Below, one piece after another: positions 11,401-24,475 of a stretch of 64,000 nt of DNA (positions within the stretch are counted from its first letter, which is position 1; every line of letters starts with the position of its first letter). Below the pieces are notes generated by a model. The model saw only the letters and a list, made by a program, of their open reading frames with translations, did not search any database and was not told the origin of the DNA. The position numbers and the translations under genes are program-made. The stretch covers positions 1-64,000 of the forward strand of contig NMRA01000408.1 in assembly GCA_002633005.1 (NCBI GenBank). The letters are read 5' to 3'. Source of the stretch: Phoronis australis (lineage: Eukaryota > Phoronida > Phoronidae).

Positions 11401-11949
11401 TAGGTCTAATAAAAAGGTAGTGTTGGCTTAGGAGCTCTAGTAGCCAGCAGTTTGTTCTCAACTGCTAATAATTGGTAAGTCGCTTCACCAATGTTCTGTT
11501 GAATGCAGAACTTTGTTCCGACAATACGAACGGAACGGAGTAAAGACTGTTAATAACGACAAGTGTCGTATATTTAATCAATTTTTCATATCGGAAAACT
11601 TGCTCTCCCGAAGTACAGCCAGTAAGTCGCTCGGCGAAGCATCACACTCTTTTTCAGTGAGGTAGCGTTGGATAGCAGGCGAGAGTGGTAAAACATCAAG
11701 CGGAAAGTGCTGCCACCTTGGGGATTATTGGTGGATGGGATGTGAATATGGGGTGCTGAAAATATTTCCAGGAATGTCGGTTCGAAGCAATGGGTAAACG
11801 TGTAGTGAGCTTATCTCGGTTCTAACAAGGGATCACCAAAATGTTTAGATTACTACTGACCTTGAGATTTCTTGTTACTTTATCTCTTCCCAGGACAAAC
11901 TAAAAAACTGGTAATACCATATATGATGCAATTTAGTTATGTCTTCATT
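11401..11949. other. Nothing recognised
   Basis: No long frame and no repeat family match. It ends in the start of the AAT/AAC microsatellite. Confidence 0.45.
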
Positions 11950-12152
11950 TTTACCAAAATAATAATATTGATAATGAAAATATCAATAACAATAATAATA
12001 ATAACAATAATAATAATAACAACAAGAATAATAAAAACAAGAACAATAATAATAATAATAATAATAACAAGAATAATAAAAACAAGAACAATAATAATAA
12101 TAATAATAATAACAAGAATAATAAAAACAAGAACAAGTATAATAACAAGAAC

Positions 12153-12190
<38 letters not shown>

Positions 12191-12260
12191 GAATAATGAA
12201 AACAAGAACAAGTATAATAACAAGAACAATAATAATAACAAGAATAATAATAAGCAGCGG
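11950..12260. repeat. AAT/AAC/AAG microsatellite with 45-bp higher-order unit
   Basis: Trinucleotide repeats dominate. The longer word AACAAGAATAATAAAAACAA recurs at about 12021, 12066 and 12111 (period 45). The open frames on both strands here are low-complexity artefacts of period-3 DNA. Confidence 0.9.
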
Positions 12261-12640
12261 TTATAAGACAAATAAATTAGTTTATCTGTTGAGGATAAAA
12301 TGAACAAGAACATATACTAAAATGAGGCTTATTCGCAGTACTTTCCTCAAGGCTAAAGTTACACTGGTATTTCTCTCCGTCCATGAGTTTTCTTGTTTTT
12401 CTCATACTATATGTACTTTTGCATTTACGCCCGTAAGACCACTCCGTGAGTTAGCGACACACCTGTTCACAATCTAACTCTGGCATGCATTTAGAATTTA
12501 ATGATAGATTTGCCCCAATATGTTCAAATTGATTCAATTTCCACTGATCGATGCATCAAGAAATACCCATTCAAAAAGGGAAAAATTGAACAGATGATAA
12601 TAAAAATGAGTATGCGAGAACAATCTCAGTGCTCAGAGGC
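12261..12640. other. Nothing recognised
   Basis: Plain AT-rich sequence with only short frames. Confidence 0.4.
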
Positions 12641-12700
12641 GAATCTATGGGTGGGGGGGGGGGTTCAGGGGTTCAGGGGTTCGGGGGGTTCAAAGCATTT
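12641..12700 (+). repeat. G-run element with GGGGTTCA repeats
   Basis: It opens GGCGAATCTATGGGTGGGGG, followed by three GGGGTTC(A/G) words. It resembles the GGATC...GGGGG type of family F but does not align well past the G run, so I keep it separate. Confidence 0.5.
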
Positions 12701-14397
12701 TGGAGAACAGTGAATAAAGCCCAGTATCTGAAAGTTTCATGCGAGTCCAATCTGCCAATTTCTGAGATATGATGTTACAAAATCAGCCAAATTTGGACAT
12801 TTTCCAGTATCCAACATACACGTCTTGAGCACATAAAATCCATCTTTCTAAACTAATACTACAAAATACACAAAGTATGTTTAAAGTGAATCATTGTACT
12901 AAAGGTATTGTAAAAACAAGTAAATAAGCCACAATAATGCATTTTTCTGAGTATTTTAGAATGCAGCAGTCCATGGCCTTTATATTCAAATATATGGATC
13001 TATACCAGTTTTTCAGCCTATGTGGACCAGTAGTTATGCTTCTTGTGTTTTCTGCAATCAGACACAACCGTAATGATAAATAATGACAAAATTAATAAAA
13101 TGTTGACTGGATAAATAATTCCAGCATAGTAAAAGCAAATTAAAAGCTTGTTGTTATGACGAAGTGATGCATTTCCTGTGAAAATTTACACAGTGCAATG
13201 ACCACTCCCAAATGCAAGGACGTTGCCTTAGCTTCGAAAATGGGTCCATATTCAAACATAATTCTAATTACCTGATTGTGTAATACCACTTCTCACGTTA
13301 CCACACTGAATCTGAATTGACATCATACAAAATCTTCATACGTGGGCCAATATTGGCCAAAAGGGTTTGAAATATGTGTGTCAGTTCAGAAATTCTATCC
13401 TAAGCTTCACAGTCTATAATTTGAAAGTTGAATGCACCAATGTCATGGGGCAGATGGCCAAAATGAAGGCTACAGCAGATAATTTTTATGCCACCAGCAA
13501 CATTACTGTTGTGCACAATCTTTTTATGTTGGCCGGTGCAGTGTTGGTCATGACTGTTAATGTTTGAGAGGTCACGTTGGTGCCAACGCTGAGACACAAT
13601 CTTCAAATCAAGCACTTAATTCTCATTGCCTTCAATTTCATTACTGACATGATGTTAAACCTGATGTTCAAAGGCAACTGAAATTGCTCAGCTTCATCAA
13701 TCTTGTTGCATATGATAATGCACTGTTTACTATCTAACTGTACAAACAATCAGGGGGTATACCCTACAGCCCCTTAAATCTTAACTTGTCAAAACCTTAA
13801 CTTGCACAGTCCCACTACCTGTGCTCACCTGCTAACATCGCCTATTTCCAGCTGCACCTATAATCTAAACCAAGCCCCAGATTTTAACCAAATAGGTCAG
13901 ACTTGTAACTGCGTTGTGGGCACCAGTTGTAACTTTTGTACACATGCTGGTGGCATTTTATGGGGCACTGTGATTTATGAATCACTAAACGTTATCGAAT
14001 GATTAAGTAAATTTAAACGTGTTATCTCCAGATATAGTTGGTCAATATTTGATCAACGTTATCCATTGATGTCGAGCTTACTTTTCCACACGTAACCCGG
14101 TCATCCAGCATTCATTCAAAAACAACTCTACTGCGTATCACACCTGATTTGTTAACTCAAGAAAAATCAAATTACATACCAGGGTGACACTTTTTTCTTG
14201 TATTTCAATTGCTGTACTATCAACAAGCATAAATAACTCCACCGTCCCGTAACATTTCAAAGTCAAAGTCTTACCTTTATTTTAGATATCAACAAAATCT
14301 TAGACCTGACGTCTAAATCAAGATTTCTGGAAACTTGTTGACTTTAAATTAGAGTATACAAATTTTAATGAGTCTTGTCCACAACAATGTTACAAAT
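12701..14397. other. No recognisable gene
   Basis: Both strands have frames of about 70 codons overlapping at 13367-13615, and neither has a known domain. No inverted-repeat element noticed. Confidence 0.4.
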
Positions 14398-14760
14398 AGT
14401 AGACTCCCAGGTTCTAATAGGGTCTTTGCAAGTAGGCCACCTAGTAATGGACCGTGGGTAATAGACCCCTGGGTAGTAGGCTCCCAGATAGTAGACCCAC
14501 GGGCAGTAGACCCCCTAGTAGTGGAACGGGGGGTGCAGTAGACTCCCTGGAAGTGGATCTTGAGTAGTTGACTCTAGGGTAGAAGACCCCCTTGTAATAG
14601 GCCAGAAGTAATTACCAAGAAGTAGGCCTCTAACTATCACTCCCCCCAGCTAGTATGCCCACAGGTAGTAAGCCCCCATTTATAAGACCCCTCCTGGATA
14701 GAAGGCCCTCAGGTACTAGTAAGCCCCCCCAAATAAAAGACCATCTGGCAGTAGACATGA
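14398..14760 (+). repeat. Degenerate ~15-bp minisatellite (AGTAGACCCCCNGGT-like)
   Basis: About two dozen irregular units of 11-20 bases open with AGTA or AATA, followed by G-A/G-C-C-C and often a C or G run. Clear ones are near 14456 (AATAGACCCCTGGGT), 14471 (AGTAGGCTCCCAGAT) and 14486 (AGTAGACCCACGGGC). Stops (TAG) fall in almost every unit on the plus strand, so it is not coding there. Confidence 0.8.
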
Positions 14761-16183
14761 CAAGTTGATGAACAGTCATAAGTTGGAGTTTGAAGTCTAC
14801 TGGAAAATAACACAAGAGTCTCTTTGAAAGGATTTTGGTTCGCATAATATCTATTCATATTGTGTTTTTATTTTCCTTTGTTATTTTACCTGCAAAAAGT
14901 AGAGATAAAGTCATTTTGTTATTGATTGTTGTCAAGAAGAATTGAAGCATGAACATGCGATGTGAAGCAGCAATCAAATTTTTTTTTTTTGAAATTTTGA
15001 GTTTGAATTTATTTTCTTTTAATTTTCTGTGAGGTTTACATGCAAGAAAACTTATTAACATTTTTCAGTGTTTCCCATTTTTGGGTACAAATGGGTTTTG
15101 TACTCAATACTTCATGACAGGGCATGTTATGAAAAATGTCCAATAACTTGTGCACAAATTGTTAAAAGCCTACACGATAAATACAAATAGATGAAGTGGA
15201 AAAGAGTTTCTGTGAGCATAATCAAGTGTACATGTGGAAAATTGAAGTCATCACAAATCTTGGTTCTACCTCACCGATTTACTATATATGGCTGGTATCA
15301 TGCTTCAACAGCAAACAAAAATATTTGTCCGGGATATCATCTAAATCATATATCAACAGGAAATGGCCAGATAGTCTAAAGGGATAAACCTGTCATGGAC
15401 TGTCACCAGAATGGGTAAAGATTGGACAGTGTGATTAAAGCTTTAATGAGCTTTAATACCTTCCCTAATCACCTGGTAACACTGTCAAGTTACCTGTTAA
15501 GTCCCTTGTGTAAACTAATCACTCTTGTACAGGCCTCAAGTGGGTTGTCAAGCGGAGACAGGTCTCAGTGACATTGACCATTTTTGCGATGGTCATGGAA
15601 GGCATAGTCTGGTGTCGCAGCTGTCTAAATTTACAACGGTTCTTACCAGCAGTGTGGCGTCTTCAGCAGACACTTGAAATGAATGGAAATAAAATTGAAT
15701 AAGTGGAACAAAAATTGGAACAATGCGAGCTCAAAATTCAAATGAAAAGTGCTATCAAATTTTGTTTTTCATATGTTATGTCAATTTTCAGACATTTGTC
15801 CTTCCCATCTGGAATTCTATCAATCTGTTTCACTACTTTAGTATTGATAATAGTATGAATTATGTTAAGAACAACATTAATAAAACAGCTTATTATTTAA
15901 AATGACTTATTATTATTATTAAAATGACAGGCAAAAGATTTAATTTCAGGCCTCAGAAGTGAAGGCGGCTGAGGAGCGAGGCCATCCATACTAATATAGG
16001 CAGCCCCACCGGAAGGCTGCCGAAGAGTAATAATAATAAATAATAAATGATAAACAATAATAGTAATAGTAGCAATAGTAACTACAACAATTTTGTAGAA
16101 TAAGGAACAAGACAATTTGAATTTAACAAGAGCAACTTAAATGTTTTTGATTGCTTCCTTTACTGACATTAATTAGTATATTT
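14761..16183. other. No gene; short low-complexity patches
   Basis: There is a T10 run near 14980 and an AATAAT patch near 16028-16080. A GC-richer block at 15950-16030 (CCACCGGAAGGCTGCCG) may be part of a dispersed element, but no second copy is visible here. Confidence 0.4.
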
Positions 16184-16880
16184 CAAACTTCAAAAAACTC
16201 AGCATTTACATGAACAGAATTAAAAAGAAAATAGTCATGTGAATAACATACCATTATTGTGGTTTGAAAGGTAGAAACCAAGCGAAAATGGAAATTTTCC
16301 GAATATCAATAAAAACAACCAGAATTGCATTGTTTTCCATGACATAAAATCTCAAATAAAATGCATCGACCTCTAATGTAAGAAACACAAAAACGACAGG
16401 AAACTATTTCTCACAATTTATTAACAACCTTAATTTGAAGTGGATCACATCACTCAGATATCCTTCCACTGAGCCCACTGTAGTCCTTAAACAGCAGACA
16501 GAAATATTAATGAATGAATGAGCAGAAGTCANCAAACTTCAAAAAACTCAGCATTTACATAAACAGAATTAAAAAGAAAATAGTCATGTGAATAACATAC
16601 CATTATTGTGGTTTGAAAGGTAGAAACCAAGCGAAAATGGAAATTTTCCGAATATCAATAAAAACAACCAGAATTGCATTGTTTTCCATGACATAAAATC
16701 TCAAATAAAATGCATCGACCTCTAATGTAAGAAACACAAAAACGACAGGAAACTATTTCTCACAATTTATTAACAACCTTAATTTGAAGTGGATCACATC
16801 ACTCAGATATCCTTCCACTGAGCCCACTGTAGTCCTTAAACAGCAGACAGAAATATTAATGAATGAATGAGCAGAAGTCA
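16184..16880 (+). repeat. 348-bp direct duplication joined by a single N
   Basis: Bases 16184-16531 and 16533-16880 are the same length and differ at one base that I can see (ACATGAACAG against ACATAAACAG). Base 16532 is N. Near-identity around an N suggests overlapping contig ends or two alleles placed in series, not a true biological tandem. Confidence 0.9.
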
Positions 16881-17991
16881 TACCTTGGGAAATAGCCGTC
16901 ATTAAAAAGTAACTTCATGTTGTCAGCTGACACATTCACTCACTGAAATGAATGAACGATGGTTATTTTCCCAGGGACTAACTCATGGTCAGGTTTTAAA
17001 CATGACTTACAGTGAGCAAATACCTTACCAGTGACAGTTTGAAAAGCAATTTCAACAACTTCTTCACAGTTCTGTTTTATCAACTTGATATATTTTTACT
17101 AGGTGAAATGAAATTTTTCCAAGTATGTTGCTTTGTCATAAAATTTGTTTGTTAGTTTTTTGTTCCTTGTTTGCGCGCTACAGATTGCAATTCTTACTGG
17201 ATCAACGTGAAATTTACAAACAACATGTGTCTTGTGAATGGCTCAAAGCCTATTTTTTTGTTGAAATCCGATACAAGATGGCACTATGGTGGCCATTTTT
17301 TTCTTTTTAGTTTGGGGAGCCATACCTCTGCTGTTTCTAGTCAGATTTTTCTTTCTGAAGATAAATGATTCCAAGGGCTATTGCAAGTGTCTCATTTGTT
17401 TTTCTCTAATTCTTATCATTTTCGAGGTATTTGAGATTTTCAGAGGACTGACTTTTGATAAAAATTTAGGATGGTCTACAAAACTGAAATTTGTCAAATA
17501 TTTTTCGCCCTTCAAAATAAGCGCATTTTTGTCCTGAAAGCATTCCCAAATTTTTCGACTTATTAATTTTTTGTTAATCATCAAACAAATTTCATTGTTT
17601 CCCAATCACTGACAATTTAAAAAAAAAATTTCTCAGTGTCCTAAAGTACCTCAATACTTGAACTGCTACAAAGTGCCTTCAGTAAAAAAAAATTCTTTTA
17701 CTTACGGTTATGAAACTGGTCACAAAATATTCCTTACTCAAATTAGTGGTACCATCTTGAAAAGAATTGGCAGTTCGTTATTGCTCAAGACCAGGCAAAA
17801 TAAGCTGACTGTTGTACATTATCTTATGCTCCAGCATATTTTGGAACAGCAACAAACAGGTCAGCTCTTTCCAAACCCAGCAATCTCATGACTTAAGAAC
17901 AACTTCATACCGGTTTTGTAGCGATGAGTATTCAAGTGTCTTTGATGGCCAGTTACACACTCAGGTTTATAACAGTTTAAATTTTTTCACT
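16881..17991. other. No gene; possible family E fragment
   Basis: Frames are short (up to 83 codons). Bases 17683-17755 (AAAAAATTCTTTTACTTACG, then CACAAAATATTCCTTACTC) loosely resemble the family E copies at 22930 and 47600. Confidence 0.35.
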
Positions 17992-18312
17992 GTAAAAATT
18001 CTCCAGTTTGAGACAGTGGAAAAATAATTACTTTGCTCAAGGTACTAGCTTGTACCAAATTAGCAAAATTCGTAATATTGACTGTCCCAAATTCAAGGGC
18101 ACTGCCAGCAGTTTTTACTGATGTGTAAATGATCCGAGTTACTTTTTATGAGCTCCTAAATTTATTTTCACATCCTGTTATGAGAAAATACACCCACTGG
18201 TCCACTGAGAGATAGGATGCATGTCCCAAATTTCAGAATCAGGAAATTCAATCTCACCTTGAATTTTGGTGTCCCAAATTTTGGAGACTGTCCTAAATTA
18301 GAGAATTTTACC
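17992..18312 (+). mobile_element. MITE-B copy 1
   Basis: The left end GTAAAAATTCTCCAGTTTGA is the inverted partner of the right end TAAATTAGAGAATTTTACC. Internal words shared with the 45107 copy are TTTGCTCAAGG, AGCTTGTACCAAATT, TATTG.C.GTCCCAAATTC and CTTGAATTTTGGTGTCCC. It is non-coding. It belongs to a family with four visible members in the window. Confidence 0.8.
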
Positions 18313-18784
18313 ATAATTTGCAACAGTGTGTTCTGTCATTTATCAGCTGAGATTTAACTCCGCCAGCAGTGCAGTTGGACATGACCAAGGGGGTTCTAGG
18401 TTCGAATACGCACAGAGGCTCATCTCAGAAAATAACTTTTTTGGCAACTACTGTCTGGTTTACCTTTCTTGCTGCAGGGGAGTTCCACAACTCCACAATT
18501 TAATTCATCTATTTTGGTAGGAATTCCAATGGCTGTTTACGTCCGGGAAGTCCCACTCCGACTAAATCTTTACAAACCGCAAGGTGGAAGCGACCAAAAT
18601 GAGGAATACAGATAGTGCAACTTTAATATAATACTATCTCACAGGGCAATGTATGCAATGTCAGCATTCGTAGGTAAAATATTAACACAGTTGGAAAAGA
18701 ACAAATTCCTTCACTCTGTAGTGCCTGTCCACACCATAAAAACTGATATAAATAAGCACATACTACTGATCATTCACAATTGAC
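18313..18784. other. Weak tRNA-like (SINE?) signal, otherwise nothing
   Basis: At 18365-18415, GTGCAGTTGGACATGACC is followed about 20 bases later by GGTTCGAATAC. This resembles A- and B-box pol III promoter words of a tRNA-derived SINE. No cloverleaf could be completed and no second copy was found. Confidence 0.25.
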
Positions 18785-19105
18785 AGTTGTCCTGCTTTTG
18801 GCAGGACCCTCCTCCCCCCCGCCTCTTGAAGCTTTTTCCCACGGCCCATCAATGTCAGAATGCCCCACTGTACATATATTTACAGACTGATGCCCTCTGG
18901 CTGTATATTTCTGTGGTTTTGCACACTATATAGCCGATTTCCCCTTCCATTTCGCACAGCTGACTGAAAAGGCAAAAGCAAGTTAAAAAGTGTCAGAGTG
19001 GTGTTTCTGAGCATTTTGATGATATGGCTGGACAATTGTCCCCCTTGTGTGTGGTATGGCCTGGATCTAGATGTCCCCCTTTTTCATTTTGAAATGTTGT
19101 TAACC
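18785..19105 (+). repeat. Dispersed family D, copy 1
   Basis: It lines up, with many changes, to 30195-30465: TTGAAGCTT..., CCAGAATG/TCAGAATG-CCCC, (C/G)C.ATTTCCC...TTCC, TATGGCCT(G/A)GAT, TTTTTCATTTTGAAATGTTG. Old and diverged. No coding potential. Confidence 0.55.
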
Positions 19106-19959
19106 ATGTGCATTGATTGAAAGAAGTGACAAAAACATTAAACAATGAAATATAGACCTATCACATTCCCTGATCTAAATCAAAATGACACTTCAGAAAT
19201 AGCAGGAGTAATCAAAACCCATTTCAATAGACAGAGTTCACCAAATGCACGAAATTTATCAGTTCAACTGAGGCGCCAAACCAACCTTGACATGAAAAAG
19301 AGAGAAATAAACCAATGTTTTCCCATATCTATTTATTCCTCTAATCCTCAGTGTATATTAATACTCAAAACATATCAATGATTTTTATCAAAACACAATT
19401 CATCGCCTTTTCCCCTCGTGTATGTTTTTCCAACCAAAACCTCTTAGACTATCTATTTCCAAGCTAAACAAACTGTTTAGAATCAAGTCACAGGTTCAGT
19501 ATATCTTGTCTCCATTGAGCAATCAGAGGTGTTTAGCTATTGGCTATTGGGTCTATACATTGTATCGGCCTATTTTTGCATGACTGAGTTTTTTCACGCA
19601 GCAGACAATACAGCGGAAAAACGTGTGAACATTTGTAAATATTCCACTTGTTCTACGAAGACACTATGTCTGAGTTTTAAAGTCAGAAAAAATAAAATAA
19701 TATTAATAAAATACAACATGAGCTTTTTGATAGTGCCGCATATCCATTGCAGGTTGATGTGTAAAATGCGTGTCCATATTTCGCTATGCCTTAAAACATT
19801 AAAGTGCACGACAAATCAATAATTAACTGAAATTTAGAATAACTTGAATAAAATGTGAAGTGATCACGACATGATAAGATAGGTCTTTCATGAAGTGGCG
19901 TTAAGTTAGACTATTACATTCTGCAAAAAACAAGTGTTTGTTTAGGCCTCTTGCCCTTA
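19106..19959. other. No recognisable gene
   Basis: Plus-strand frames 19145-19381 and 19529-19822 are open but lack known domains. AT-rich. Confidence 0.4.
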
Positions 19960-20245
19960 TAAAATAGGTCTTATCTTGTTCCTTGCTCAGCTTATAAGTG
20001 ACCTCTGGGCTCATGAAGAACTGTCAGCTACTTGTCTTTACAGATGAAGCTCGTGAAATTTCCAGTCATGGTGTGGCCAGTAATTTTATTTGCTTGGTCT
20101 GAAGAAATAACGAATTGTCATTTCCTTAGAATCCATGAAATCACCTCCAATTTGTCTTAAAGATACAATTTGCGACCAATTCCATAACAGTACTTACTAA
20201 AGTGTTTTTCTCAGAAAGCAAGGGTTTAATGCCAGTTTAAGTATT
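19960..20245. mobile_element. MITE-C copy 1 (diverged)
   Basis: The halves are inverted: CTCTGGGCTCATGAAGAACTGTCAG on the left, and GAATTGTCATTTCCTTAG, GACCAATTCCATAACAGTAC on the right. The same layout is seen in the clearer copies at 36345, 39420 and 49000. Boundaries are approximate. Confidence 0.5.
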
Positions 20246-22929
20246 CGGAAATATTGGGTCATTTTACACCTGTTGGCAGATTCAGAATGACTAAGTTTTA
20301 TCACAAAGACAGGAGAATAGCCTAGGGATGGGTGACAACTGAGCTAGTCAGCTGGAACAAGTCTTTCCAGCATATCCTGAATAGAACAGCGTGGATTGAA
20401 AAGATATTGGTTAATTAATCCTTTCACCAATTGGGCTTTTCTTAAGGAGTGTTAAGTGAGCACTTCTTGCCAGCCCCTGTTGAAGGAGGGAATAGTTTGA
20501 CATAAATCTCAATTGTAGAAACCTTGTGCAACACAAACTGGGGTTTTATTTACATTTACGTATTTAGGACCCTTATAATCATTTTCCGTAATATATTTTT
20601 GGTAGAAAATTTCTAGAAAAAGTATGAATAAAGCATCTGTAGACATTAGCGGACCCAAAGGAATAAGCCAACATTGAGATTCAAGTGGAAACAAGACAGA
20701 AAATTACTAAATAAAACATCAAATGAACTTTTATTCATTCAGAGTGTTATACTTTATTTTGCATGAATTGCTGGCTAAACAGATTTTCTAAAATACGAAC
20801 AAATTAATTCACATGTAAACCTAGGCTGAACGTAGTTGGAAAGTGAAATATCAGATGGTTTTGATCTTGATAAATCGACAATACCATTAATAACATAATT
20901 TTCGAACAAAGAAAACAATTTTCAGGGATGTTGAATAGAACAGCTAGCTTATTAACCTGGTCACTGTACAGTACATATGTTGACCACATGTTGACCATTT
21001 GGCACAGGTGGGTGTTAAAAGATAAAAATACCTGATCTCAAACCACTCCAATCAGCCTGTTCTTATACAGGTGTGTACCTGGTGACCAGGAAATCTCCGA
21101 CTGCCCCCTGTAGGCTAGTATCTCCCCTAAAAATTGTCCAAATCATAATCATGAATGTATAAAAAATAATAAATCTCATAAGCATTCAAAAATTAACTTT
21201 GGAAAAGTACTTGAGACATGAACATATAACCCGTTAAGTTTTCCTTGATAAGAGTAGAGCTTTTTCACTTGTCAGTTCTGTACCAATTTTACATCTAGGG
21301 TTGAACCAAATAACCATTGGAAGTAAGTACCTCCAATAAAGACTGATATTTCATACCTGTACTGAAACCATGGGCGTGAAACTGAGGAGTTCTAAAAATG
21401 GGGTTGCATTTACACCCAGGTGGGCTTGTAACCACCATTCGGGCATAACCACATTGGGTTGCATACACATTCGATAAATGCACAATGTTGGTATCTTATT
21501 GTTTTTCCTAACCTGTTTTACGCTAGCAAGAGAAGTGGTCAATTTGACATGAACTAGGAGAGAGGGGGCGGGCTATACCTGACCAGCTGGGCTTACACTC
21601 CACTCCGGAAAAATTAGGGTTCGGCTCATGTACTTGGTAGGTAGGCCAACTCGCAAGCATATCCCATCAGGGGATGGGCTTATACCCGAGCAGATACCAT
21701 AATGCAGTCTAAGGAACCGATTTCTAGGGAATGGCAACCTCAAAAGCATGATATTTCCATAACATTTTTCTGGAAGTTTTGTTGTTATTAAGAATTGTTT
21801 TCTAGTTAAAAATACCTAAGCAAGCACATGAACTTGAATGTTTTGTGCAAAATGTAACATGTGTTCATTTATAGAGTACCCCCAGGGGTGACATTAACAC
21901 CATAAATTTATAACTCCACAGGAAACATAACCACTCAGGTTATTACAATGTCAGTGTTATGTGTTGATAAGCAAGCGCACTTGACAGCAGGTGTGCGGAA
22001 ATAATAGATTCCCCCCACTCCCAGCAAAGTTCACAACAGACCTCTGTGACACTGAACTCAGACACACCCTTGAATGATCTAATAATACATTCCATGGTGT
22101 CTATGAAAAACATCTCTAAATTTGGAAACTGTAACATCTTGCAATGCACTTAGGACAAAATTCATTTCCTGTGCACGAAATAGACTTGTTCACAGTCAAT
22201 GGTGTTTACAGGAAGACAGCTCACTATATAAATTTACTAGGTCAAGTAAAGCAGTGTAGTACAGATAATATTAAGAAAACAGTTTTAACCCAAATTTTCA
22301 CCAACCATTAGTATTCCAAAATTCAAACATACTTTCCTACTCAGTTAAATCTCAAAACCAGTGAATTTGAAAATGAACTGATGACACAAAGAAATGAGGG
22401 AGGCTTGTTGCACAGCGATAAACAGCATATGTTTAACATGAATTAGAAAAACAACCGGAAAATGACATAACAATTGGTAACAAGCTGAAATTAGACTATT
22501 TTAACAGGGCAAGTGACAGCTGGTGATCACTCAAAAGTGGGTCACAACTTGTGGTCATCTGGTCCAAAGTGTGACACCCTGTCATATCTCCATCTTCAAA
22601 GGGATGACAGTGCATGGTGATTAACATCAGACCTCAAAATTGTAATACAGGCTCCTGCTTCACAAAATGTTCTAACTTTCTGTTTTTTACAAATAGTCTA
22701 TAAACAGAAATTCTCGTCAAAACTTACAACTGGCAGTAAGTGTCGATTCGGACTCTGTGAAAACCACACAAAGCTACGAAATTTTAGTGAAAAAGGCCCC
22801 GGTATCGACCCATCATTCAGTTGCACCATGGACTGTTTAACTGCATTTGCTTATCATCTTGTGCTTTCCCTTCCAAAAATCAGACCAATTTCAAAATATT
22901 ACAGGGTAGTGAATTTAAACTGTGCTTTA
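20246..22929. other. No recognisable gene or repeat
   Basis: I checked both strands. The frames are short and without domains. Several moderate GC patches (21560-21720) look single-copy within the window. Confidence 0.4.
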
Positions 22930-23065
22930 CTTATAATCAAACTTGCACTTCACTCGGCTAAAAAAAAATCAAATTAGGCATTTTACTCACGTAAAATTGA
23001 TCTCATAATATTCCTTACCCTGATAGGATTCTCTTTATGAAAGTAAAAGGCCTTAAATTCAATTT
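22930..23065 (+). repeat. Dispersed family E, copy 1
   Basis: The block CGGCTAAAAAAAAATCAAAT, TTTTACTCACGTAAAAT, GATCTCATAATATTCCTTACC matches 47600-47715 (GCTAAAAAAATCAAACTAGG, TTTTACTCTCATAAAATC, GGTCTCGTAATATTCCTAACC). Non-coding, class unknown. Confidence 0.6.
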
Positions 23066-24304
23066 TCGTTTTTGTCACTTATACAGGGTGCAGTGCAGGT
23101 TGAACAAAGGCATACGAGAATAATAATTTTCAATTCATAAATGACACCAAATAAAAACTGTATGGAAACACTATGGGTTCATTCATTAGACCTAGGAACT
23201 TATAGCGCAGCTTGATTAAAGATGCTTGCGAACATCGTTTTCACAGCAATTACTACATGGTTAAATGATACTGAATTGAAATTACCCATTTTAGACAATT
23301 CTGATAGGAGTAGTGCGCAACTCTTAAGAATATTTTAATTTCGTGATACATTTACAGAGCCTTGATTATGAAGACCTGTCACATGAATGTAAATTTGCTG
23401 TGAATGAGGTAATGCGATACGCAAGACCAACCATACAAATCATTAGAATGCTGGGAATCTTTCAATTGAGAATTTTGCTGTCATGGTGTAGCGTTTCCTC
23501 ACATCAAATGTGTAACAATGCAAAAGGCACACCTGAGTACCAAGCACGTATACCTGGAGGATGGAGATAATACTATTTTAATGCTGTTTAAAATAAACCA
23601 ATGCTGGTGTGTTATGCACACCCCTTGGGTAGCCTATTTCCATGTAATTGATCTGATTCTATTTTTAGTCAGTTGCTCAGGGGAGCTGGCTGCAAGGACA
23701 AACAGCACAGTGGTTGTGGACCAACTATACTTGGACAAGTCAGTATCAAGGTATCGGGATAAATCTAGAATATCAAATAAAGTCACACACCAGTACCTCA
23801 GTAAACCTGCAGAAGAATGCGAGAAATGTGCCGCCTGCTCTTGAGGTCTACTGTGAACAAGCTTCTTCATTTAATTCATCAGATATGAAATGCTTAAATT
23901 GGTTGTTTTCTTCTGCCCATCGTTAGATGAATTCAACAACTTCAAAACACTTGATCCATATTTTTATCAGTCACTGACCACCCACATCCCCCTGCCCTTT
24001 TCTGAAAATTCATTTTGCCACTGTAAACCATCAATGTGCTTCAGCGTTTAAAAACATGATTTCCACGTCACCTAAGTTTCATTGTCCAACATGATATACC
24101 CAAGCCTTAACCGCTTTTACCACAATTCCCAGGTTTTACACTGTGCAGTCAATACTTTGAAATTCCTCTTTTCCTTTTCATGTTCAGGTATTCCCCCACA
24201 AACCTTCCCTGTGATTACTCCACTGTTCCATATCGTCTGGAATTGAAAAACCTAAGCTGGCGCACCATAGGGGGCTAAGGCCACCCATGAAAACATCCTA
24301 GATA
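23066..24304. other. No recognisable gene
   Basis: Overlapping frames at 23518-23926 on both strands reach 108 codons without a recognisable domain. Confidence 0.4.
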
Positions 24305-24475
24305 CCAGTGGGGGATTTAAGGGGGGGCCAAGGGGGCCATGGCCCCCCTAAAATTCTCCCACATCCCATTTGGCAGTACATAGGTGTGAATGTCTGATGG
24401 GCAAAATTCTGGCTAGTACTCTATCCTGCCCAACCCCCCCCCACTTCAAAATCGTGAATCTGCCCCTGGATACTA
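24305..24475 (-). repeat. G/C-run dispersed family F, copy 2
   Basis: This is the reverse complement of the 6258-6436 copy. It contains GGGGGCCATGGCCCCC, CTAAAATTCTCCCACATCCC, TTTGGCAGTAC, GTGAATGTCTGATGGGC and a poly-C run, then AATCTGCCCCTGG. It includes a G/C palindrome at 24334-24349. Confidence 0.75.

Noticed and set aside
11872-12313. Long Ile/Thr/Arg and Leu/Phe frames on both strands
   Set aside because: They are translations of the AAT/AAC microsatellite, which keeps all frames open by composition.
18360-18415. tRNA gene
   Set aside because: Only box-like words are present. I could not fold acceptor and anticodon stems. At most a decayed tRNA-derived SINE.
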